From assembly GCA_030490835.1 (NCBI GenBank), contig CM059974.1, positions 4,533,501 to 4,597,500 on the forward strand: DNA of 64,000 bases. Reading direction: 5' to 3'. Shown in pieces: positions 56,401 to 64,000 of this stretch (within the stretch, counting starts at the first letter, position 1; every line of letters begins with the position of its first letter). This DNA comes from Annona cherimola (lineage: Eukaryota; Streptophyta; Magnoliopsida; Magnoliales; Annonaceae). The translations under genes and the position numbers were made by a program. Below the pieces are notes generated by a model, which saw only the letters and a list, made by a program, of their open reading frames with translations, made no database searches and was not told the DNA's origin.

Positions 56401-56728
56401 CACATCATTTACATAATCATCTATAGACCTGAGGGCGACCAGTGTGATTTGTGGGCTATATCACAAAGGGGTGCTTCCTGATGGATGAGAGATTCTCCAG
56501 AAGCCATGGCATCTCTTCTGTAATTGTCAATGCATTTCTGCAATGCGGTTCCACAGTTTTAACTTTGCCATTGTCCTTTTTTTTTTTTTTTGACTCCCTG
56601 GTTTACCATTGGACCAGGGTGCTGCTATTCATATGGCTTTGGTGGAGTCTATCAGGCCTCATGTTCCAGCACTCCGGAGCAGCCCTTTTGGTAAAAAAGT
56701 CCTTTCCAACTGCAGCTTGAAGAAGTAA
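47433..56728 (+). CDS. PUM12-like: Pumilio/PUF RNA-binding protein with a CCCH zinc finger, 826 aa, five coding exons
   Basis: Coding exons: 47433-49216, 49306-49468, 55259-55422, 55921-56179 and 56618-56728. They total 2481 nt, GT-AG junctions, phases join, stop TAA. The N-terminal YDEFEMLLGEIP motif is shared with plant APUM7-12-type proteins. Cys370, Cys378, Cys384 and His388 form a C-X7-C-X5-C-X3-H zinc finger (LCHFFTHGFCGRGDSCPFAH). Eight PUF repeats occupy about 502-826. Base-contacting residues, repeats 1-8: C521/R522/Q525, N557/Y558/Q561, T596/R597/Q600, N633/H634/Q637, C669/C670/Q673, N705/Y706/Q709, S741/N742/E745 and N779/Y780/Q783. By the PUF code repeats 8-6 read UGU, so the target is probably UGUA-type, mostly in 3' UTRs. 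Such proteins repress or destabilise mRNAs in the cytoplasm. The third intron is 5790 bp. Confidence 0.92.
49725..49938. mobile_element. Foldback MITE, family A, in the large Pumilio intron
   Basis: The ends GGGAC ... TTCATCGTATGC and GCATACGATGAA ... GTCCC are inverted. GCTCCCGGGTGCATA pairs with TATGCGCCCGGGAGC. The interior has CAAGTGTATTTAACGTATGT and TTTACCATTTTTGGAGATTT, the family core. Confidence 0.75.
52885..53122. mobile_element. Tourist-like MITE, family C (copy 2, degenerate ends)
   Basis: GTGATTTGATATGATAGAGG, AGTTGTGAAGAAATGATTG and the ending ATACCAAATGCATT match the interior and right end of 24929-25208. The left terminal repeat is not recognisable. Confidence 0.55.
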
Positions 56729-59278
56729 TTTCTGCTGTGCTCAGGAAATTTCATAGATTGGTAACTACTATCTCCTCATGCAAATCACCATTCGATAGTT
56801 TTGCTCATTTCTTGCAGTAGAGATAAAAGGTATATAAACGAGCATCATCAGCATCATATGTAAGAGTAAGTATTATATATTGTTTTTCACCCAATAAGGT
56901 TGGTCATTACATGGATTGTAAGTATTTTTTGTAATTTTCTTACTTACCCTTAACCACGTTTGTCCCTTGCTCGTTCATGGCCTTCTATGTTGATACACCA
57001 GCTCCTCTTAACTGGTCAATGACATGGATCTTATTTTGGCAGTTTTGCGGAGGATCTTGTAGAATCTGTAATAAGTAGAGAAGCACTGATTTCTGTTTCT
57101 GGGATAGAGGGTTTTCAAGATTGGCAGAGGGATGAAACTTGAGAGGACCAGCTGCTTGTACAGCCGTCTGAAAAGTTTGATCTGAATCTCTTTTTCCTTT
57201 TGATTTCTTTTCATATGCACTCATACAGCGAGTATAGCTTACAAAGGCAATTTTGCCCAAAGCTGGGACCAACTTCCTGGTAAAAATGTAAGAGTTAGGA
57301 ATAAAGATGTAGAGCATAAAGATAATCAAGATTCGACTGACTTTTATGTGTTATCTGCTGGCTATCCTGCCAATGTCTCTTTTGGTTCCATAGCTTCCTT
57401 GTACAACATGTCTATAAATTATTTCAGAACATCTCTTTATTCAAGTTGAAATCATTCATGATTTATGTTTATATTATAACTTTCTTCCTACTTAGTGGAA
57501 TTTTTATGTTTTATTGGTCTTCCTTTGACTGTTTCTTAATTTGGGCTTCTACCCTTCCTCTTCAAAATTTTAGACTTTTCTGTCATTCTGGTTTATATTT
57601 TTGGTAGAAAGGGGATGAATTTGGTTGCATAAAATGTTAAGGAAAGCATCTAAATTGTCCTTTCGTTGAATTTGTTGAGCATAATTAATCAATTGGATGT
57701 CACGCCAGACTTTAATCGAGTGTAGAATGTCCTTTTGTATCTTCTTTAAAAATTTTGCCCTGATAATTGAAAATTTTTACTCATAGATAAAGGCTCGTTT
57801 TAAATATGTAAAGATAAAGGCTCGTTTTAAATAGGTCTAACATTGGAATCATTATATTATGAACACTTTCGAACTCGGATAATAACGAAAAAATTTACGA
57901 TGTTCTTTTTTTTCAAAAAGGGATTGATGATTGAATATTAAATGAAGGGCTTTTTTCCAGCGGAGCCACTATGTTGATTTTCCTTTTTTTTTTAAAAAAA
58001 AAAAAATTTATCTTCCACGGAAATCTTGTATGATATAAAAAAAGTATTGTCATTAGATTGATATATAATCTATGGCAAGTGCAAATGTATTAGTTCTTTA
58101 TAATTATATATTTTTAATATGAGGCGTTATTCTAAATGGCGGCCCGAATGTCGGTGCTATATGGGTAGACAATTATTTTTTAAAAAGCCTTGTTAATCTG
58201 TGAAATTTGAACATCCTTTGAATTTGTTTGATATTTTATTTTAATTTTGAAAAAATGGTCATGAGTACATGCATCCTATGCTTTAGTATTATAAATTCTA
58301 AAAGTATTCAATCAAGTAGATTCTTCATAGGCTAAATAAATATTTTTAAATATAATTCTTGCCTTTTGAATTAAAATTTTTAAAAATAATGAAATATACA
58401 AGACGGAGAAGCCCTTATGTCAAAACTTTGAAATGATTCGGGCACGTCCGCCGCTCAAAAAGGATGATGGAAGTGTTTTGCCCTTGATCTTTTTAAAGAA
58501 TGGCGGCAAAACTTTTTGAAGTAAGACTACTTCTTCCAGTCAAATACGAACATGTGCATGTCTTGCTGTGTTATGGATGAGTGTATCATCTAAGCAGTCA
58601 AGAAAATAAAAGTAAACCCAAATTTTAAAATTATTCCTGAAATCTTAATTTCTTCCCTTTTTTGGTACATAATTATGCAAAATGTTGTTTACGGCCAAGG
58701 AAAAGTATCCTACATTTTTCTTTTTTTTGGATAAATTTTTTGATTAGGAACAGGTCATATGTGTAAAACTACTTAAAAATCTACCAAATGGATGGATCGG
58801 ATTTTCTCACCAGTCTACCTTTCTGGCACATATGCTCATGAGGATTATATACATGCGTGCAGTCGTGCGAGTACCGTCAGCATCCGTCCAAACCTATGGC
58901 AACTGAAATGACGGAATTACCCTTCGTCTCGTCTCCGAAGACTCCGAACTAACGGCTACCCATTTTGAATGGACAAGCCAATACTCCTACGGAACAGGAT
59001 TGTTTATGCACTGTCGGCTCTCATGGGTTTGAGGCCCTCTCATAAAGCTTTGTTTAGCCAAGCACTAAGGGTGATTTGGCGTATAACGAGTAGCCGTTTT
59101 TGTAATTTGGAAAAGTTAGAAAAAGTCGTAGTTTTCCGATTCAAAAGTGAAATGCGATGAGGTGAGATGAGAATGGAGTGTATTACGATTTCGAAAAGTT
59201 ATATTAGAAATATGAGATGAGAACGGTGTGTATTAAGATATCGAAAAGTTACATTAGAAATATAAAAGGACTTTATGG
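56729..59278. other. 3' UTR of the Pumilio gene and intergenic DNA
   Basis: The first several hundred bases probably include the 3' untranslated region; no single polyadenylation signal was chosen. The open frame at 56985-57329 (minus) is unrecognised. AT-rich non-coding sequence follows. Confidence 0.4.
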
Positions 59279-59630
59279 CATGCACCCACCCGCATCTACT
59301 TAGCTTCAGTGTATTAGGTTTAAAAACTTAATTTTTTATTTTTTTGAAATTTGTTTTACACGAATGTTAATTTAAGTGTATTTAACATATGTATCAATTT
59401 TTACCTTTTTAGATATTTTAATTTTTTTTTAGATTTTTTAAAATCAATGTAATTTCAGTAATTTAAAATTGCGAAAAATGCCACTGATTTTAAAAAATCT
59501 AAAAATGATAAAAATTGATATATATGTTAAATACACTTAAATTAATATTCGTGAAAAAATTTTAAAAAATTTAAAAAAAGATTAAATATACTCAGGTTCA
59601 TTGAAGCTAAATGCACTCAGGTGCATGTGT
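59279..59630. mobile_element. Foldback MITE, family A
   Basis: CATGCACCCACC at the left pairs with CAGGTGCATG at the right. ACTTAGCTTCAGTG pairs with TTGAAGCTAAATG. AAGTGTATTTAACATATGTA is mirrored as TATATATGTTAAATACACTT. Clear inverted arms of about 150 bp around a short spacer. Confidence 0.78.
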
Positions 59631-60229
59631 TAAGGCCCCAAATATAAAAGTTTACGAGGATTAAGGAAAGTTATATAGGAAATGAAAATTATTTTCTGAG
59701 AAATATGAGATTTTATTTCATCATCATCTCATCTCACTTGTAAACATATATAATTTGGCCGAAGCCTGAATTTTCTGCAAAAAGAAAAATTGTTTTGGGG
59801 GCTTGGTTAGGATCATTCCATTGTATAGGAAGGGAAGGTAATATGATAGGATTTTCTGTTCTAAAAATACTTTTTTAATTATCAATACAATTTCTCATTT
59901 TTTCATACATAACAACCTTGTTATTTCCATTTTCAATACTATTTTTCAAATTTCTGACACACAACAATCCATTTTCATCCTATCCCATCCAAGTGAATGA
60001 TGTCGAACAGAATCCATTTGCAATAGCAAAACATAAAGCCAAGTGCAGTCTAAGTCGTATTTTTCCCATGAAAAGGCTGATTTGTTTTATTCTTATTCAC
60101 TTGTAAAAAACTGATATCATGCACCTTTTCATTTCCATTTCTACCTATCAAAACACGACCCTTATCACATGTTCTTGCATGATGCCCAACATCAACCCAC
60201 ATAGTAAAGCTTGTAGAACCGTTTATTAA
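59631..60229. other. Intergenic, nothing firmly supported
   Basis: AT-rich. The part at 59800-59995 (GGTTAGGATCATTCCATTGT ... CATCCTATCCCATCC) has a weak inverted arrangement and may be another degraded MITE. Confidence 0.25.
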
Positions 60230-60504
60230 GGAATGTTTGAAAATTAATAAAATTTTTAGATGAAAAGTTTTTATTATAAAAGTTGTTAAATTACTAGAAA
60301 ATGATGTAATATGATAAGGATAATAATGATATGTAAAGAGAATAAAATTAAATAAATAAGTTAGTTGTATGAGTAATTGCGTAAAGATGATTAGAAAATC
60401 GGGTAGTTATATAGGAAAATGTAAAGAAATAATTTTAAGATAGGGTAATTACGGACATTGAAAAGTTTTAATTTGACATTTTCTTATCATTACCAAATAC
60501 ACCC
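60230..60504. mobile_element. Tourist-like MITE, family C (copy 3) with TAA duplication
   Basis: Starts GGAATGTTTGAAAATTAAT and ends TTACCAAATACACCC, flanked by TAA on both sides (60227-60229 and 60505-60507). The interior matches 24929-25208. A TAA duplication with this type of end fits PIF/Harbinger-derived MITEs. Confidence 0.72.
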
Positions 60505-60507
60505 TAA

Positions 60508-61661
60508 GAAAAAAAATACTTATTAAGATTAAGTAGAAACGTGAACAGTTGCATAGTCAAGTAGTTTGACGACAATATCCATATAAGTAGTCTTGGTTTC
60601 GTTTCTACGCTGGAGTGAAATTTTTTGTTTAATTAAACAAAGAAAACAAGCCGAACCAGTCATTTGAATGGTGAATCGATCAACCGACCTGTTCTTTTTA
60701 TCCAGTTTAAATATTACGCAATGTAATTTGGGCAGTAATTCAAAGGAAACGTTTTCTACTGATCCAAAATGCGAGATTTGGACCCCACTACTTTGATTTT
60801 ATGAAATCTAAATCACTCGAAATATTTATAATAAAAAAAAATTCTTCACATAAGATACCATAAAACTAAAATCGTTTTGCGCTACATGTAAACCTGTTGA
60901 AACTTTTGCATTAATTTTGGTGGATGCATAAGTGCTTTTTCTCAAGAATGGCACAACAAAATCCACACGTTAGGGTTGCAGCCGACCCTACATAGGTGGA
61001 AAATGGATATTGATGATGATGATTTTTATTTATAAATATTTATAACATCTCGTCAAACAAGTTGAACGATTTAGATTTCACAAAATAGCTTAGTGGAGCC
61101 CAAACCAAACATTTCCACATTGAAGGGAAGTAGGAAACGCTTCCGCTAAATCACTTCCCATGTAATCTATGGATGAAATATCTATTTAGGTTGAGGTATT
61201 CGATTCAGTTATTTAAGTGTAGATTATTTTAGAAAATATAGCAAACTGGTAACTTCAGTTGAACACTTGAACGGCATGGTCGAACCGTGAGCTAGAACAC
61301 TTACGGGTTCGACCTCCAACATTGGGTAAAAATGATCTACCACATGAAATTAGAATGCATAGGCTGATAGAAAAATGTGTCATTGGGAACAGTTATCATT
61401 ACAAGTGGACCATATTCACCTTATGTGCGAATTTGTAATGACTCGCTACGCAAATTGGGTACAGCTACAATCGCAAATCAGATTCCTGTGTTGAAGCGGC
61501 AAAAGATCTTAAGTTTCTTTTTGTTATTCTGCATTTCTTATATACGCAATGAAAGTCATGTTATTCTCTGACAAAAAGATAGCAGCGATTGTGAGATATA
61601 AGCACTTGAATCTCATTAGGCATTCCCTTCAGTGGCCAAGAACCAAACAGACCCAGCCAAT
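60508..61661. other. Intergenic, and 3' flank of the uridylyltransferase-like gene
   Basis: No coding region recognised. The sequence just below 61662 is likely 3' UTR of the minus-strand gene. Confidence 0.35.
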
Positions 61662-61928
61662 TTATAGGTGCATCTCCACTTTAACTTCCCTCAAAACTCT
61701 TGCAGCATCATCAGGGAACACAGGATTTATGTAACTCCCACTTCCAAGCTCAAACCCACCTACTCCAGTCAACTGAGGTACAATTTGTATAAACCAATGG
61801 GAATAAGGCATAGAATAATCAGTAACTGGAAATGGAGACGTGTGGATCATGTAGTTGAATGGTGGGTCATTCAGCTGCTGAGTTAATTTCGACAACATGG
61901 TTTTCAGCAACCTTCCAAGATCTGTAGC
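61662..61928 (-). CDS. Last exon of a galactose-1-phosphate uridylyltransferase-like / ADP-glucose phosphorylase gene (partial)
   Basis: The exon starts after an acceptor (TTCACTTGCAG) at 61928 in phase 0 and encodes 88 residues plus TAA. It contains LTQQLNDPPFNYMIHTSPFP, then YSHWFIQIVPQL and GGFELGSGSYINPVFPDDAA. This matches the C-terminal part of plant GalT-like proteins (HIT superfamily), characterised in Arabidopsis as ADP-glucose phosphorylase, where NYMIHTSP, HWF-QIVPQL and GGFE-G-G-YINPV are conserved. The enzyme exchanges nucleotidyl groups on sugar phosphates. The catalytic His-x-His lies upstream, outside the exons I can identify. No convincing preceding exon was found in the remaining 2 kb, so a long intron is inferred. 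Confidence 0.85.
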   Translation of the reverse strand, partial: ATDLGRLLKTMLSKLTQQLNDPPFNYMIHTSPFPVTDYSMPYSHWFIQIVPQLTGVGGFELGSGSYINPVFPDDAARVLREVKVEMHL

Positions 61929-62275
61929 CTGCAAGTGAAATTTCAGAGGTTTAGAAATCCACACTGAGCATGACAATGTATCTTTATACAGAGTTTATCA
62001 ATGTAGGAAGTCATATAGAGATCCTTGGATCGTGGATAATGCCATCAGAAAGCACATGGTTAACATCAGAAGAGCCAAGCAAAGAGCATATCAATCCAAA
62101 GTGAACATAAATGTGATTTGTGACAACATGGTCATACTAGAATGTGATCTGCACATTATTCCACCAAATTAATGTGCACGTTGAACTAGAAATGCAGCTG
62201 CTTTTGTACATGACCTTTGGGCCCTTTCTTCAACTGGCATTTTTTTTTTTTGCATTAAACTTCAGGATAAAGGGT

Positions 62276-62600
62276 AATGATTCAATACATGCATATGCAT
62301 CGAGCCTTCGTCTATATAAGCATTTTGAGCCCTTTTTTGCATTTTTTAATTTTTATTTTCATTTTTTATTTCGGCCCACGTGCAACCTTTATATATACCA
62401 AAATTTACCATTTTTTGGTTTTAAATGGGATGACAGCTGTTGATTTTTGAAATTACAAGAAAACATATCCAAAATCCACAAAAAGTAAATTTGGTATATA
62501 AAATAAATACAAGTGGGTTCACATAAAAATGACAAAAAACTCAAAACACTTATATGTATCAAGGCTCAATATATCTATGTATTGAATCATTATCCTAGGA
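62276..62600. mobile_element. Foldback MITE, family B (copy 2)
   Basis: AATGATTCAATACATGCATA at the left pairs with TATGTATTGAATCATT at the right. ATATAAGCATTTTGAGCCC pairs with CAAAACACTTATATG, and TATATACCAAAATTTACC with AAATTTGGTATATAA. The same family occurs at 1505-1830. Confidence 0.75.
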
Positions 62601-62916
62601 ATCAAACTATCATAAACATAAATATGCATCTTAAATCACCACTATATAGAATAATGGAGATATCTATTGGTACAATCCAGTCAACAGGAAAATGGTATGT
62701 AAAGTACAGAGAGCCCCCAACTAGGTATAGTTTAGTTGTATACAAGTATTATCATTCAAGAGGCAAGAAGCCAAATGTAATAATACCACACATCCAAAAG
62801 GAGACATTTCAGATAAAACTGCATCATTATCTCCCATAGCCACTCATTTGTCTGGGTAAGCAAATTAAAGATGAGTAATAAATCTACAGGCATGGTATGG
62901 GTGCAATGGCAATTTA

Positions 62917-63186
62917 AGGGGACGTCTTGTAATATAAATATTTGTGGGATTTTGGTGTGGGATGGGAATTGGGGAAAGAATATTTTAATTGTGTGACTGA
63001 TATGAAATAATTGGGGTAAATTTGAAATAAATAGGATAGTTAAAAGGAAAAATGATAGATTATAGGGGTAAAGTTGAAAAAATATGGGTGTTGGGTTATT
63101 AAATTATTGGTTGGAAAATGTGAAGAAGGTACATTTTCCATGAAATCTCATACCATCCCACCCATATTTATTACCAAACGTCCCCT
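62917..63186. mobile_element. MITE, family D, with inverted AGGGGACGT ends
   Basis: Left end AGGGGACGTCTTGTAATA, right end (inverted) AGGGGACGTTTGGTAATA. The inner GTGTGGGATGGG pairs with GGTGGGATGGTA. TA flanks both sides; if the last T is excluded the flank is TTA on both sides. Stowaway-like or PIF-like origin cannot be separated. Non-coding. Confidence 0.72.
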
Positions 63187-64000
63187 TAGTTTTTTCACTC
63201 CAGATACACAGATCCGATAATGTATTGCTCCCTGACTATCTAATATTCTATAAAATAAACATTCGTCTAGAATTGCAGCTCTCATTTAGCTGCTCCACTG
63301 CTGCATGCAAGTTCTGCTTGTAGAGCTTTGCTCCATTCTAAGTTCAAAAAAAGGAGGGTCTGGCGGGTTCGGTTGGCAGCTGGTGCCCATATTTTACCTC
63401 ATCTCTGTAAGATACGTCATAAATACATCATAAAACTTAGGCCTAACATGATTAAAAATCATACAGACTCTAGCTTGTCCTAGCACAGTCCCGCATTGCT
63501 AGTAGACAGCCAATTTAACAATATTGATCATAACAAGAAAAAGTTTTTGTTCAAGGCATCAAATTTGGTAAAATTTAATGTTCAGTTCAATGATATCATT
63601 GGTAGACAAATTGTTTTTCCCGTGTTTACACACGATGAATGAGCCTCAAGACAATTGAAAAACTCTTCCAAGTTGTAGCAACTTAAATGAGTTTACCAAC
63701 TAAGGTACATCAGTCTATTATAATGGCAAATAGCACATAACACGACAATTGGTCAAATAACACTATAGTTTTGGTTATAAGACCCCAAGGCTAAAGGACA
63801 CATTAAATCATTTAGAAAAAACAGAAGGACCTAACGACAGCTGACTTTCCCTGTATATTATTCACCAAAATATTGTCACCATGGGAAATTTAATGGTACA
63901 AATGGGTGATATGCAACTTGAAAATAGGTGGTTTAGTCAATTATCAATGCCTAACATCAGAAAAACTGAACAACACACGGAATCTTACGGGAGACATCAC

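Larger units (their letters stand above)
61929..64000 (-). other. Probable intron of the uridylyltransferase-like gene, with MITEs
   Basis: I looked on minus for exons encoding the preceding HIT-domain segment and found none. The stretch contains a family B foldback (62276-62600) and a family D MITE (62917-63186). The rest (63187-64000) shows no feature. At the window edge, minus-strand CTCCC|GTAAGATT could be a splice donor, but this is unsupported. Confidence 0.4.

Noticed and set aside
1..64000. tRNA, rRNA or other structured RNA genes
   Set aside because: I saw no cloverleaf with A and B boxes nor rRNA signatures on either strand; the tRNA-like word at 33199 is a primer-binding site.

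Overview
The window is nuclear DNA of a flowering plant. It holds multi-exon genes with GT-AG introns and plant-specific families (ECT-type YTH reader, SBT3-type subtilase, plant Pumilio), AT-rich intergenic DNA full of MITEs, and a complete Ty3/gypsy element of Tat-like type. I cannot name the species. No bacterial operon, CRISPR array, rRNA or tRNA gene was seen.

Layout: positions 1-189 carry the 3' end of an unrecognised coding region (+). At 3106-10002 (-) is a nine-exon gene for a 699-aa ECT/YTHDF m6A reader, one intron of which uses a GC-AG splice pair. At 13677-19282 (-) is a ten-exon gene for a 784-aa secreted subtilisin-like protease of SBT3.18 type; all exons join in frame and the catalytic residues are present. 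Its seventh intron carries a foldback element. From 19.3 to 32 kb there is no convincing host gene. That stretch holds a diverged reverse-oriented LTR (about 21.4-22.6 kb), a hAT-type element at 27220-28398 with an 8-bp target duplication that has captured a receptor-kinase exon fragment, and many MITEs.

At 32063-45641 is a 13.6-kb LTR retrotransposon with 1133-bp LTRs that look identical by eye and an ATAAT target duplication. It has gag-protease in one frame and RT / two RNase H domains / integrase in the -1 frame, with a run of nine A where the second frame opens. Between integrase and the 3' LTR lie about 4.3 kb with an antisense reading frame resembling the plant mobile domain. The element sits about 0.5 kb upstream of a Pumilio gene (47433-56728, +; 826 aa, five coding exons, one intron of 5.8 kb) whose product joins a CCCH zinc finger to eight PUF repeats. 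The last exon of a gene related to galactose-1-phosphate uridylyltransferase / ADP-glucose phosphorylase lies at 61662-61928 (-).

The genes are not functionally linked, though two (the YTH reader and Pumilio) encode mRNA-binding regulators. The most unusual material is mobile: the antisense ORF, the A-run and the triplicated palindrome of the retrotransposon, and the kinase-capturing hAT element. Exon boundaries were found by reading splice signals and checking that phases join; they are predictions without transcript support.
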